From Dasypus novemcinctus (lineage: Eukaryota > Chordata > Mammalia > Cingulata > Dasypodidae), in NCBI RefSeq assembly GCF_030445035.2, contig NC_080677.1, forward strand, positions 113,639,263 to 113,703,262: 64,000 nt of DNA, read 5' to 3'. Position 1 is the stretch's first letter; each line of letters begins with the position of its first letter. Of this stretch, positions 11,113-23,574 are shown piece by piece. Both the position numbers and the translations under genes were made by a program. The notes below the pieces were generated by a model. It was not told the origin of the DNA. It ran no database searches and saw only the letters and a program-made list of their open reading frames with translations.

Positions 11113-11779
11113 AAGCCAATTTCCTTACCTCAACTTCACTGGAGGAAAGATTCCTTTCTATAAGATGAGAAGGACAAAAAGGCACCATTGAAATGCCAGC
11201 TATAAGGAGAAAAAGTCCACAGGTAGCACAATATTTTGCTTTGAATAAAATGTCTTTATGTAGTTGATATGCTTTAAGCTGATTGTCAATAAATGTAATT
11301 ATTTAATTAAATCATGAAAAAATGTTGTAGATCACAGCTGTTGGAAGTAGTGGGGCAGCTGGGAGCCAGAGCAGCAAATTCTTGAGCAGCAGTAGGCCAA
11401 CAGCGAGTTGTACTTTTTAGTAGACTATGCCTAAAGACACACTAATTATTAAAATGTATCTTCAAAGAAGTCATAAGTTCCTTACGATAAAGGGACATTT
11501 ATAAGAGCTATATTTATATCTTTATGTGAAATAGGTAACTAAATATTTCATTGCTTAATTTGACATTTATTGGACATCTGATAGGTGTCGAACACTCTGA
11601 GTCACTAGATGTTTTCATCAGTGGGGTTCCAATTAATTACTTAAATTTGTCTTCCTGTACTTAAAAACAATATGACAATGAGGTGGCTTAAAAAATAACC
11701 TGTTTTAGTTACCAGTCTGATCTCTTTTTTATTCTGCATTTATACCTAGAACATTGTGGGGTGTGGTAAGCTTCTTGTT

Positions 11780-12082
11780 CCTCAGCATCTGTTTTGTTTT
11801 TTTTTTAAGATTTATTTATTTTTTTATTTATGCACCCTCCCTTGTGGCTTGCTTGCTTTCTGCTCTCTGTGTCCACTCACTGTGCGTTCTTCTGTGTCTG
11901 CTTGTCTCCCTTTTGTTGCGTCATCTTGCTGTACCAGCTCTCCGTGGGGTGGGCTGTGAGCTCTCCCCAGGCATAGGCCAGCTTGCCTTCACAAGGAGGC
12001 TCTGGGATGTGAACCCAGGGCCTCCCATATGGTAGATGGAAGCCCAATCGATTGAGCCACAGCCGCTTCCCCCTCAGCATCT
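11780..12082 (-). mobile_element. DAS-SINE, antisense, 11-bp TSD
   Basis: The body (11791-12071) is flanked by CCTCAGCATCT at 11780-11790 and 12072-12082. It runs antisense: tail complement 'tttttaagatttattta' on the left, tRNA-Ala-like head on the right ('ccatatggtagatgg' ... 'gattgagccacagccgcttccc'). It lacks part of the central body found in about 420-bp copies. The 93-codon ORF through it is an artefact. Confidence 0.9.
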
Positions 12083-12119
12083 TTTGAGCTGAATAATTTC
12101 TTGCATTGATCACAGCTAT

Positions 12120-12320
12120 GTGTTTTACAAAGCCTTTTCAAATTCATTATCTCTTTTAATTTCTACCAAAAATGCATGAAATAAGTTTTAATGTTTTATT
12201 TTATAAATGGGAAAATAGAGTCTAAAGTGAGTCTAAATTGATTCTGAAATGGTGATTTCTCTGATGTTACAAAGGGAGTATTTGGCAGAGTCTGAACTTG
12301 AAACTAGGTCTTCTGTTGCT
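12120..12320 (+). repeat. MIR SINE relic
   Basis: Degenerate MIR core: 'cattatctcttttaatttctacc', 'ttttataaatgggaaaatagagtctaaag' and 'gttacaaagggag'. Orientation and ends are approximate. Confidence 0.5.
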
Positions 12321-12689
12321 TAATAGAGTCTGTCTTTATTCCTTTTGTGGATAAACATTTTCAGCATCTAGTGAATGTTAGTCTCTTTGGCAGAAGCTTG
12401 GGATGGGCACAATAGTAACCAAAGAGTCACTGTCCCCACCTTCATCAAAGCTTGCAGACTGTACATTTTTTGTAAATGAACACAGTGTGATTAAATGCTA
12501 TATGACAGGGCGAATAGGAGTGCCTTGGGAACATATATAGGGGATGCTAAACAACTTCTTTTGGGAGGTTAGGGAAGATTTGCCAGAGAAAGTGGTGAAC
12601 AGTAGTAGTTAACTAGGTAAGAAACAGGTGGTGTTAAGTATTCTTGGCAAGGGAATAGCATATGAAAAATACAATAGGCCAAAATAATA

Positions 12690-13620
12690 AGTTCATGAAA
12701 ACATCTTTAGTCATTAGAGAAATGCAAATTAATACTATATTGAGATGTGAGAATAACTGAAAATTAAGACAGACAATACCAAGAGTTGGTGAAGATGTAG
12801 AACAATTAGAACTAAAATATATTGCTGGTGGGTGTGTGAAATGATACAATCACTTTGGAAAAGAGTTTAGTAGTTTCTTAAAAAGTTAAACATATAATTA
12901 CATTATGACTCATCAATTGTGGTCCTATTTAATTATACAGATAATAATATTTTATAGAATATAATAATAAAGATAAATGAAAATATATGTTCACAACAGA
13001 TTTGTACAAGAAGGTTTACAGCAGCCTTATTCATAGTAGTTAAAACTGAAAATAACCCAAATGTCATCAACAGGTGACTAAGTAAATAAATTGTGGTATA
13101 TTAGCTTTTAGCATTTAAAAACAAATTACTGTACTTATACATGCAACAATATGAATATCACAAACAGAATATTGTACAAAAGAAGCCAGACACAGAAGAG
13201 TATATGTTGTATGATTCCAGTTATATGAAGGTCTGGGACAGGCAAAACTAATCTAACATGAAAAAATCATTAGTTGCCTTTCAGGTGTGGAATGTTGCCT
13301 GGGAAGGGGATTTATCTCTTAGGAAACAGAAATGTGGTAAAAGTGTGGGTAAAAAGGTATATATCTATTTGTTGAAGTTGTTCCGTTAGTATTTGTGCAT
13401 TTCAATGTATGTAAATTTTACCTTAGAACTGTACAAATAAAGATAATCATATGGGGACGGTTTGAGAGTGGGTAGAAATATAAATGAAACAAAAGTGGCA
13501 GAACTTTGATAAGAGCTGAAGGTGAATGACAAGTAAGTGAGGTTCATTATACTATTCCATTTATTTTTGTTTGAAAATTTTCACCAAAAAATGGACAATA
13601 AATAAAAATGATCGAAAGGC
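12690..13620 (+). mobile_element. Old L1 fragments, 3' region
   Basis: L1 ORF2-terminal and 3' UTR phrases occur in order: 'tcattagagaaatgcaaatta', 'ttggtgaagatgtagaac', 'tacagcagccttattcatag', 'cacaaacagaat...aagccagacacagaagag' and 'tgtatgattccagttatatgaag'. A second old L1 3' end at about 13445-13620 ('ggttcattatactattccat') lies beside it. No intact ORF. Confidence 0.75.
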
Positions 13621-14215
13621 TTTCAGGGAAATGAAAATAGTTAATCACGGCTGGAGTGGATAGTGTCTTGGAATTCTACTCTCTTATCTTACAGGGATCT
13701 TCCTAGACAGTGGTGAACTGAAAACATCAAATCTCTTAGTCACATCTGATTCCAGAACATGAAAGATTACAAGGACTAACTGACGTAAACGAATAATTGT
13801 GGTAGGAAAAACAGACAGTTACATCTCAGCAGTACATACAACTTACCAAATAATGTTCCTTGGGGTATGTAGCAACTCTAAATTGGACCAAGAATTTAAA
13901 CAGGAACTACATAGCTACCATAGAATACAGACATGGTAAATAGGACAGGTTCAGACCAGCCTAATCCCCTTTCTTAACTTCATAAAGCTCCTGAATTGCA
14001 ATTACTGAACTACACCACACCCAATCAACAAATAATTAAAAAATTGTCTTATAAAATAAAAATTGTGCATCTGAAAATATGTAAGAAATATGCCCAATAA
14101 CTCAAACTAGTAATCACCTCTCATTCCTTCCAATTTTTAAGCAGATTCATGTCAATGCTGTGGATAGTTCCATAAGAATCTACATTAAATTTCCTTCACC
14201 TTAATGCAATGCATT

Positions 14216-14244
14216 TGTGTATGTGTGTGTGTATATGTATGTGT
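14216..14244. repeat. (TG)n microsatellite
   Basis: An interrupted TG/TATG tract. Confidence 0.7.
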
Positions 14245-14309
14245 GAAACTGGGGGTGGTTTGTGTAGACTTGTTAGAGTGAACTACAGATTTCTTTTCAG
14301 TAAGGGAAC

Positions 14310-14425
14310 TTAGGGGCATAGCTCAGCTCCCTCATTTTACAGATGAATGAACTAAAACCAAGGGAAATTAAATGACTTGTCCCAGGCGACAAGGGCTAGG
14401 ACCACACTTCAGACCCGACATCCTT
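14310..14425 (+). repeat. MIR SINE relic
   Basis: The MIR core 'ctcattttacagatgaatgaac...gggaaattaaatgacttgtccc' is readable in sense orientation. Confidence 0.65.
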
Positions 14426-14849
14426 GAGTTGAGGTGGACTATTTTGCAATGTGCACAAATATGAAATGCTTTCCATTATCTGCATCCACATTGATGAACA
14501 GAACAAAACTTTATCTTGGCAATATACAGAACATTATACAAATATGGAATAGTGTAAGAAGGTTTCCAGTGCAGTAGTAAAAATATTTTCTTGCTCCAAG
14601 GAGATTACAATGCTGGAACAGGACATCTTCAAAAGATTTTGGAAAATACTGCCAATTTTCTATTTGCCTGTGCTTGCTGACACAGCTTTAGAGTAGATAT
14701 GGAAGTATTCAAACTTTTCTCTTTCATGTTCTCTCCTGTCCACCTCTTTACTTGAGTGCCACTATGCATTCTTCATACCACCATTTTTCAGGGTGTGGAT
14801 TATGATTAGAGGGCTATAAAATGAACTTAATTAGCCACAATCAGCATTT

Positions 14850-16375
14850 TTATATTTATATTTATATTGAGGTAAAATTCATGTAATATAAAATTAACCA
14901 TATTAAAGTGATCAATTCAGTGGCATTCATAATGTTGTGCAACATTTCTAATCTAGTTCCAAAACATTTTTATCATCCCTTAAGAAAGCCCCATATCTCT
15001 TAAGCAGTTTCTACCCATCATTCTGCCCCCTACCAACGTTTCATCTATGATCTGTCTCTATGGTTTACCTATTCCGGATATTTCATATAAATGGAATCAT
15101 ATAATATGTGATATTTATGCCTGGCTTCTTTCATTTAACATAATGTTTTTGAGGATCATCCATATTATAGCATGTATCGGCACTTCATTCCTTTTTATGG
15201 CTGGATAATATTCCACAGCATGCATATTATTAAAATTTGTTTATCCATTCAATTCATTCATTGATGAGTATGTGGACTGTTTTCAACTTTTGGTTATTGT
15301 AATTAATGCTGAGATGAACATGTATTTGTTTAATATATGTATTAAACACCTGTTTTCAACACTTTGGGTATATTCCTACAAGTTGAAGTCCTAGGTCAAA
15401 TGGTAATTCTGTGTTTAACTTTTTGAGAAACTGTCAAACTGTTTTCCAGAAGCTGGACCATCTTACATTTTCATCAGCAGTGTACAAGGGTTTCAATTTT
15501 TCCGGATCCTCGCCAGCACTTATTTTGTACTTTTAATTTTAGCCTTCCTAGTGGATGTGAAGTGACACCTCATTGAAGCTTTGATATGTATTTTCCTAAT
15601 GACTACTGATGTTGAACATGTTTTCATGTGCTTGTGCTTTATTTAGGTATTCCTTAAATTTTTCAGCAATGATTTGTAGTTTGCAGTGCACAAGTCTTGC
15701 ATCCTCTTGGTTAAGTTTATTCCTAAGTATTTTATTCTTTTTGATGATATTATAGAATTATTTTCTTACTTTCCTTCTCAGATTGTTCATTGCTTGTATA
15801 AAGAAACAAAACTAATTTTGAGTGTCAATTTTGTACCCTGAAAATCTGCAGAATTATTTTATTTGCACTAATAAAATGTTTGCATTATGTGTAATCTTTG
15901 GGAGTTTATATAGGATAATGCCATCTGCAATACCTCTTCCTTTCTAGTTTGGATGCCTTTTATTTCCTTTTGTTGCCTAACTGATCTTACTAGAACTTCC
16001 AATACAATGTTGAATGGCAGTGGTGAAATGAGGCATCCTTGTTTTGTTCCTGATTTTAGGGGGAAACTTTCAGTTTTCACCATTGAATATAATGTAAACT
16101 GTGGGTTGTTCCTAAGTGCCCTTTATCATGTTGAGGAAGCGTCCTTCTATTCCTAGTTTTCTGAGTGTTTTTATCATGAAAGGTCGTTGGGTTTTGTCAA
16201 ATACTTTTTCTGCATCAATTAAGATGACCATGTGGGCTTTTTCCCCTTCATATTATTGATGATTGTTAAATTTGTTATATAGTGCTACCCAGGCATTTCT
16301 GGGATAAATTATACTTAGTCCTGGTATTCTTTTTAATGAGCTGTTGGATTAGATTTGCTATTATTTTGTTTTTTG
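14850..16375 (-). mobile_element. Old L1, antisense: 3' UTR and part of ORF2
   Basis: Antisense L1 text runs from the 3' UTR (14850-15100, 'attgaggtaaaattcatgtaat') through the ORF2 end (15180-15560, 'tatggctggataatattccacagc', 'cagcagtgtacaagggtttc'). It continues into a reverse-transcriptase-region fragment at 15640-16370. The minus-strand ORF 15868-16083 shows RT-like '[20 protein letters not shown]' in frame, a degenerate form of the conserved L1 RT block. Broken, with no intact enzyme. Confidence 0.8.
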
Positions 16376-16500
16376 ACTCTGTCTTAATTTCCTGGCTGCT
16401 ATGACAAATACTTCGTAATAGGTTGGCTTTAATAATGGAATTTATTGGCTCATGGTTTTGAGGCTAGAGGAAGTACAAAATGGAGGTATTTTGTATTAGA
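16376..16500 (-). mobile_element. MaLR LTR 3' fragment, antisense
   Basis: 'tcttaatttcctggctgctatgacaaata' with 'aatggaatttattggctcatggttttgaggctag' is the complement of the 3' end of an MLT1-like LTR. Confidence 0.5.
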
Positions 16501-16539
16501 ATTAGATTTTGATCCTTTCTCGGCTTTTAGTCCATCTTT

Positions 16540-17340
16540 AATTTCTTAAAGATTTGATCCATTATTATTTTATGCTGTCTAATTTCAATATCTTTAATTC
16601 TTTAGATATTGTATTGATTGACCCATTTGAAAGTAAACTGCAGACATCATTACACCTCACTCTTGGGTTCTGCAGGGAATATCTAAGAAGAAGGGCATTC
16701 CACTCCATAAAATAATAGCATTACTATACCCAATTATATTATTACCTAATATACAGTTTATATTAATATTTCCCCCAAATATCTCCAAATATGTCATTTG
16801 CAACTTTTTTTTTTAATACAAAGGCCCAATTTAGGTTCACAAATTGCTTTTCATTGTATGTCTCTTTCATGTCATTTAATCTGGTACAATTCTTCCTAAT
16901 TTTTGTGTTTCTTACTTGGAATTGGTATTTTTAAAAATCCAAAGCCAGTTGTCAGGCCTGTAGTTCATACAGCATGGATTTGTCTAGTTTATTAAATTGA
17001 AAGGTTTTGTAAGAAGACTACATAAGTAATGCTATGTACTTCCCATTGATTCATATAAGGAAACATAACATTGCATAATACCCATTTGACCCATTCATTG
17101 AAGATATTAAGGTTAATCACTTAGTATCTCCTGATTTTTGCAGTGTGAGGTCCTTTGTAATTAATAAGATTATTGTGATTTGAAACTGCGTGACTATCCA
17201 GTTTCTTACAACTCAATAGTCTTAGCATCCACTGACCATCCTTGCCTGAATCAGTTATTACATTATAAGCTGGCATTGTTCTATAAAGAAGAGGTTTTGC
17301 TTTTTTCTCCCTTTTTTTTGATTTAATATCACTATGGATT
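16540..17340 (-). mobile_element. Ancient L1 (L1M) fragment, antisense
   Basis: Antisense L1M-type 3' region: 'aaactgcagacatcattacacc', 'tattacctaatatacagtttatatt', 'catgtcatttaatctggtacaattcttc' and 'ccttgcctgaatcagttattac' appear in the family's usual order. Non-coding. Confidence 0.6.
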
Positions 17341-18294
17341 TATGAATTATTTCTAAATTTAATCTCTTATCACCTATTACCATGATTGTTTCTTCATCTC
17401 AAATTGTCTCAAATTTGGCCTTTCAAGTCAACTTCTGTGCCCCATTAATTTTTGGGCATTTCTTCTTTTCTGGCTCATTAACATGTTCCAAGTTTCTCCT
17501 ATATTATGTGCACAAAACCTAGGATCAGCCATTTTCCCTAACAGCCCTGGTTCTCTGGAATAGTATTTAGAAACCAAGACCTGGGAACTAGGAAACTTAC
17601 TTTTACTGGGTTATTGCCTCTAGGCCCTTTCAGAAGACAGAGTCAGTAAAGCTGGGGAGGACAGAAAAAATGCACACATACTCTCAAAAACACATGTTCA
17701 TAATAAATAACACGGTGTTATCCTTTCCCTTCCTCCATTCTGCATCTCCCTTCTCCTACAACGAGTAACCTGATTTCCAACAGTAGAAATAAATTTAATT
17801 TTTAAAAAATCCTACAAAATAGTTTCGGAATTATCTATTAAAAATAGTCTCAGGAATATTTTCATCTTTAAACACTTGAATTTAATGCCACAGGCACCAC
17901 ATCATTCCACTTAATCTGGCAGAGGTCACACATAAGTCTAGCATGCCTCTAGATAGCAACCAGAGATAATACAGACTAGATACAAGTCAAAACTTTAATT
18001 AGACAACTTCATAATGGCTGCCTTTTGGTTTCTCCAGAGTACCAAAAGGATGAAGTTCAGCACAGATCCCTGGAGGCTTCCATTTTAACTTACTGAAGAT
18101 TATTTAAAATTCCTCCCTTTTCAAAATCTTTCCTATTTGATTTTGGCGTTTGTTTTGAAATAATCCAGTAGGGTAAGGAGAGGAGAGCGAGGAGAAGGTA
18201 TATGTAACATTAGTTGCAAGCTAATGATACAGTAGTTGGAGAATGGGCACATAAATGTTCTTTGTGCTATTTATACTCTGCTTTTGTGGATGTT
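17341..18294. other. Unassigned intergenic sequence
   Basis: No gene or confidently recognised repeat. Confidence 0.35.
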
Positions 18295-18729
18295 TACAGT
18301 TTTGTTTTGTTTTTTTTAAGATTTATTTATTTATTTCTCTCCCCTTCCCCACCCCCGCCCCGGTTGTCTGTTCTCTGTGTCTATTTGCTGCGTCTTCTTT
18401 GTCCGCTTCTGTTGTTGTCAGCGGCACGGGAATCTGTGTTTCTTTTTGTTGCGTCATCTTGTTGTGTCAGCTCTCGTGTGTGTGGTGCCATTCCTGGGCA
18501 GGCTGCACTTTCCTTCGCGCTGGGCGGCCCTCCTTATTGGGCGCACTCCTTGCGCGTGGGCCCCTACATGGGGAACACCCCTGTGTGGCAGGGCACTCCT
18601 TGTGCGCATCAGCACTGCGCATGGGCCAGCTCCACACGGGTCAAGGAGGCCCGGGGTTTGAACCACGGACCTCCCATGTGGTAGACGGACACCCTAACCA
18701 CTGGGCCAAGTCTGCCGCCCCCTACAGTT
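18295..18729 (-). mobile_element. DAS-SINE, near full length, antisense
   Basis: Body 18302-18722 (421 bp). Tail complement 'ttttttttaagatttatttatttatt' is on the left and the head 'gtttgaaccacggacctcccatgtggtagacgg...ccactgggccaagtctgccgccc' is on the right. A short candidate TSD TACAGTT flanks it (18295-18301, 18723-18729). Three overlapping plus-strand ORFs (94-160 codons) are produced by the GC-rich body and are not genes. Confidence 0.9.
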
Positions 18730-19884
18730 GTTTATAACAAAATTTTTTTCAAATGTATTCCTATCAAATTAGAGAAAGTTTAAATGGACATCCCCAACTT
18801 AAATAAAAGGCAAAAAGTAAGATGTGGCACTATGATGTGTAATAGGAAGCCAGTGACACTCTAGCTTACCTTTAGAAAATTGTCAGAGGAACTCAAGAAT
18901 GTTTTTGGCAAGAGAAGATTAAAAGCTAGATTATAGTTCTAGATTATCCTTCATTAAACAAATCTTTACCTACTGTGGGTTAAAGAGTGATATCAATTTT
19001 GCCAAATAACACTGTCATTAGAGGGAAACTGGATGATTAAAGTATTCTTGTACTTTGGATGTTCCATGTTCCCTTTGGAATCAATGAAACTACTGATTTC
19101 CCTCAGAGTCCAATAGGAAAACACTCTGCAGTAGAGTACAGCATCTGCATAGTCAAATCTCCTGTAAGGCAAGGTTTGACTTAATAGGATGAAGGGTGTT
19201 ATATAAGTGAGATAAAAAACTTGAAAAATTCGTTATACAAAAGACAAAAACCAGGAAACATGATCAGAATCTGCCATGCTGAGGCAATTTTGGTGTGTTT
19301 CTGAGGGAAGGAGAACTTATGAAAGGCTTTCCAAAGGGAAGCTGAACCTTGAAGAGATGCCTACACGCTACTTGTGAAAGCATAAAAATGTATTACAAAT
19401 GATACTGAGGATGATGAATCTTCTGTCTAGGAAAGCTGTTTCTCCTACCCGAACCAATTTTCTTCAATCCCTAATAAATGAATTTTATCTAAAACATTAA
19501 GGTAGTCCCTTAGTAAAGAGCTACAAGTACACAGTAGAAACTGATAAAAGGACTTGAACTCTGAGCTCTCCTTCCTTAGAATGGCAATTTGACTACTGAA
19601 GGATTTTTGCTTCCATGTACCACATAGGCCAATTGTACCACATGAGCCTGTGAGAAAAGGGATTGGTTCTCACAGGCTCATATGCTGACCTCTCCCAAAA
19701 CTGCAGGGGAAGCTTCACAGGCTAGAAGAAAACTAGCCACTGCCATGAAAGTGCACACATAGGAACTGCACTTTAATAAAATTGCTTATGATCCAAGATG
19801 AAAAATAATGTGTAAATTTTGGGCAAAAGATTCTGGTTGAGCTTGGAAATAGCCAGATTACATTAAAAACTTCCATACACACTG
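18730..19884. other. Unassigned intergenic sequence containing a perfect hairpin
   Basis: No coding signal. Holds the inverted repeat listed separately at 19642-19681. Confidence 0.4.
19642..19681. repeat. Perfect 13-bp inverted repeat with a 14-nt loop
   Basis: ATGAGCCTGTGAG (19642-19654) and its exact reverse complement CTCACAGGCTCAT (19669-19681) are separated by 14 nt. It lies outside any repeat I recognise. Confidence 0.85.
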
Positions 19885-20822
19885 TAACAGGTTGAATTAT
19901 GTCCCCCATAAAGATATGCTCAAGTCATAATACCAGGTCCTGTGAGTTGACCTTATATGGAAACAGGATCTTTGAAGAAGTGATTAGCGACGATGAGGCC
20001 AAATTGGATTAGGGTAGGCCCAATCCAATATGGCTTGTGTCCTTTTAAGAAAAGAAAATGTGGACACAGAGGGGTGTCAGGAAGAAGGTCATGTGAAGTC
20101 AGAAGAGGCAAAGATCTGAGTGATGCATCTGTAAGTCAAGGAGTATCAAGGATTGTGGCAAACACCAGAAGCTTGAAGAGGTAAGGAAGGATTCTCCCCT
20201 GCAGCTTTTGTTTTGTTTTCAAAGATTTATTTTTTGTTGTTTTTTAACACATTTTCAAAAATTAAATGAAGGTTTATTTCTCTCCCCTTCCCCCCACCCC
20301 CGTTGTCTGCTCTCCAAGTCCATTTACTGTGTGTTCTCCATGTCTGCTTGCATCCTTGTCATGCGGCACTGGGAAACTGTGCTACTTTTTGTTGTTGTTG
20401 TTGCGTCATCTTGCCATGCCAGCTCTCTGTGTGTGCGGTGCCACTCCTGGGCGGACTGCGCTTTTTTCACATGGGGTGGCTCTCCTTGTGGAGAGCATCC
20501 TTGCGTGTGGGGCACCCCTACGCAGTGGACACCCTTGTGTGGCATGGCACTCCTTGCACGCAGGCAGCACTGTGCGTGGGCCAGCTCACTACACAGGTCA
20601 GGAGGCCCTGGGTATTGAACCCTGGACCCTCCATATGGTAGGCAGATGCTCTATCAGTTGAGCCACAACCGCTTCCCCCTGGCAGCTTTCTGAAGGAGCA
20701 TGTCCTTGATAACACCTTGATTTCAGATTTCTAGCCTTTAGAAATAAGGGACTACAAATTTATGTTGTTTTAAGCCACTTAGTCTGTGGTACTTTATGGA
20801 CGCCCTAGGAAACTAAGACACA
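19885..20822 (+). mobile_element. MaLR LTR, split by a DAS-SINE
   Basis: Sense MaLR-type LTR: 'ggttgaattatgtcccccataaagatatg', 'ttatatggaaacaggatctttg', 'ggcaaacaccagaagcttgaagagg', then after the SINE 'accttgatttcagatttctagcc' and 'gttgttttaagccacttagtctgtggtac' ending 'gaaactaagacaca'. The 5' and 3' parts join at the duplicated GCAGCTTT. No coding content; the 63-codon ORF at 19993-20184 is chance. Confidence 0.75.
20201..20689 (-). mobile_element. DAS-SINE inserted in the MaLR LTR, 8-bp TSD
   Basis: Body 20209-20681, flanked by GCAGCTTT at 20201-20208 and 20682-20689. It is antisense, with the head at the right ('ctctatcagttgagccacaaccgcttccccc'). The tail side carries about 50 extra bases ('aacacattttcaaaaattaaatgaagg') between two A/T-rich tail blocks, not seen in other copies. 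This suggests a duplicated or patched tail. Confidence 0.9.
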
Positions 20823-20829
20823 TAGCTAT

Positions 20830-22040
20830 CAAGGAAAAAAAAATAGAAATATATTCTAACTAAGGATGCTTTGTTAATTCAACACTCGAATTAGTACAAG
20901 GGAATGTAAGGATCTCCATTTTATGAAGTAGAATTTCTACTCTTAGAAAAACAAGTTCTCAGTGTGCTGGGGTGTTTTACTTGTCTGAGATACTGAAAAC
21001 TTAACACTTCAGGAGTTTATGCTATTTCTGTTACTGCGCTCATCTTAATCACACTGGACCCATACTGGAACAGTCATTTCAGCCCTGGCAGAGGGAACGT
21101 GTGCAGCCAGCCCCAGGGCAAGCCCAAACTGACAGCAGGATGGTCCAAAGAACAAAAGCTACTGTTTCCATGGACCAAATTTCCAGCATAGGCTGGCTTT
21201 CTTTCCTTTAAAAGAAAAATAAAATGCAACTTTCTGCCCCTGCTTCAGGTACAGCAGAAAGATGTCAAGATGAGGGTGTAGGTTTGGCAGTCTTCAACCT
21301 TCATGCACCAAAAATATCTGGATATCATTTTAACAGAGCAAAGAAAACAGGGTCAGGAGATTGTCATATGTTTGAAGTGCTGGAGTTAACAGTTATTTTT
21401 CATAAATGTCTCTTTGGTTCAGATTTATTTCGGCCAAGATCTCAAAAACAGTAAAACCATACTATCAGAAAAAATCAGCAAAAGTTGTCCTTATCTTAGG
21501 ATGTCTGCAAGATTCCAGTGAGCATTTGTTTTGCATGAAGAAGCACATCATGCTGCAAGGTGAGGGAAGAATTCAAATCTAGGATCTTTAGCTACATGAA
21601 GACATGGTACCATTCAAGCTGGAAAACTCAGAGGTCAATTCCAGAGATGAAGTTGTTAACAAATGGTCTAAGTAGAGCCTAGCCATAGGTCTGGACATAA
21701 GTAGCTGTGTTCCCTAACCTCATCTCTGAATTTTCAATTGTATTATTGAGTTAAAGAGCAGCGTTAAAAAAAATAAAAATTAAAAAAAAAAAAAGCTGCT
21801 GTGGTAGAGAATCCAGTACTTTGTCAGAAATGTAAAACATCCACATCCCATGTCCCTGTGCATCAGACATGTGGCCACCTGTAGCAAACGAGGTTCATCT
21901 CCTCTTTTCAGCCATCTTCTATAGTCAATGCAATGAGAGTACTGAATTAAAGATCAAATAGAAACCAAGCAGTAACAAGGGTTTTAGAATGAATTTCCTT
22001 CTAATGACAGTTTTACTATGAAGTTGATACAAATAAACTA
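20830..22040. other. Unassigned intergenic sequence
   Basis: No gene seen. A purine-rich A-run lies at about 21765-21797. The 76-codon ORF at 21224-21454 has no recognisable features. Confidence 0.35.
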
Positions 22041-22044
22041 ATCC

Positions 22045-22725
22045 ATTGTCCTGGTTTGAGTCTTCTGTGGACTCCTAAGATTTATGTTCTTAAGCTAATC
22101 CATTCATGCACATGTAAACCCATTTTACGTGGAAACTTTTGGTTAGATCACTTTTGATTAGATCACTTTAGTTAAGGGCCTTTGATTAGATTGTGGGCTC
22201 AGGGTGGGTCCTTATTATCTCACTGTAGTCCTGTATAAATGGAGGAATGACAAGCAGAGCTGCTATTTTACCCTGCCATGTGGGAGAGGACTCTAGGCTC
22301 AGTCACAGCCACAGAAAGACAGAGAAACCTGAGAGGCTGAGAGAGGCTGGAGGTTGGAATTAGTGGTGCAGCCAAAGCTGAAGCAAGGAGGAGAGGGGAG
22401 AGAGGAGCTGTATGCTTGACTGGCCATAGCTGAGCTCCAGAGACCAGCAGAGTCGCCATTATACCCGGCCATGTGCCTGATCAACCACAGCTGAGCTTGG
22501 GGAGCAAGTCAGCCTGAAAGAAAAGGCAGTGCTGGGCCACAATTGTGTTTTGCCATGTGACAGAATCCAGAATCACTAGCAGCTGACCTTTGGTGAGACA
22601 ACATCTCTGATGATGCCCAGATTTGGACACTTCATAGCCCCAGAACTGTTAAGATTTTACCCTAATGAATTCCTATTTTAAAAGCTGACCCATTTCTGGT
22701 ATTGATCCTAAACTGCTATGCGAAA
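22045..22725 (+). mobile_element. LTR-like element, probably xenarthran MaLR/ERVL type
   Basis: An LTR-like layout: opening 'tgtcctggtttgagtcttctgtgg', two copies of 'gattagatcactttwgtt' (22144-22176), a TATA-like 'tgtataaatggagg' (22231), a purine-rich mid-region and an ending 'ttcctattttaaaagctgacccatttctggtattgatcc'. The minus-strand ORFs here are not genes. The family is inferred from this form. Confidence 0.5.
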
Positions 22726-22867
22726 AAGTTCTTTAAAAGTCATGTCATTTAAAGCTTCAATTTATAGACAAATAATTTAGACTACAGTTTTATGTGACAT
22801 GTTCTGAGGCCACACAATAGAGTAGACCCAAAGACGGCTGACTCCAAGCCATGCTTATGTATTACAC

Positions 22868-23323
22868 ATTACACCATTTATGTATTTATTTATTTATTTA
22901 TTTATTTTTAATTTCTCTCCCTTTTCTCCCCCAGCCCCCCCATTGTCTGCTCCCTGTGTCCATTCGCTGTGTGTTCCTCTGTGACCGCTTCTATCCTTAT
23001 CAGTGGCACCAGGAGTCTGTGTTTCTTTTTGTTGAGTCATCTTGCTGTGTCAGCTCTCTGTGTGTGCGGCACCATTCTTGGGCAGGCTGCACTTTCTTTT
23101 GCTCTGGGTGGCTCTCCTTACGGGGTGCACTCCTTGCGTGTGGGGCTCCCCTACACGGGGGACACCCCTGTGTGGCATGGCACTCCTTGCATGCATCAGC
23201 ACTGCACATGGCCCAGCCTCACATGAGTCAAGGAGGCCCTGTGTTTGAACCGTGGACCTCCCATGTGGTAGGCGGATGCCTTATCCATTGGGCCAAGTCC
23301 ACTTCCCCATATTACACCATTTA
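22868..23323 (-). mobile_element. DAS-SINE, antisense, 13-bp TSD
   Basis: Body 22881-23310, flanked by perfect ATTACACCATTTA at 22868-22880 and 23311-23323. The tail complement is a (TTTA)n run at 22881-22909; the tRNA-like head ends at '...gggccaagtccacttcccc'. The 157-codon plus-strand ORF through it is an artefact of the GC-rich body. Confidence 0.95.
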
Positions 23324-23574
23324 AATGAATGCATATGAAGTGTTCAAGTATGTGGGACTTCATACCAAAAAGAAGGGAAAAATGCTTTTTTTGGACTAAT
23401 TGCTTTTCTTCTTTCCCTTTCACAGAACAGATGACTTCATTTATAACCTTGTTTGCTGAAAGAAAAGTATATTGTCTTTGAATATACTCAACTGTGTATT
23501 TTTTAAGAATAATTTCAGTATAAGGAAAAAATTATTTTATTAGAATAGGTCAAAATTTGTTCTTAGTGACTAAA

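Noticed and set aside
18214..18737. Overlapping ORFs of 94-160 codons, possible novel cysteine-rich protein
   Set aside because: They lie wholly in an antisense DAS-SINE. The same 'peptides' recur at 20.3, 22.9, 26.5, 29.7, 34.1, 50.0 and 62.2 kb because the SINE body recurs.
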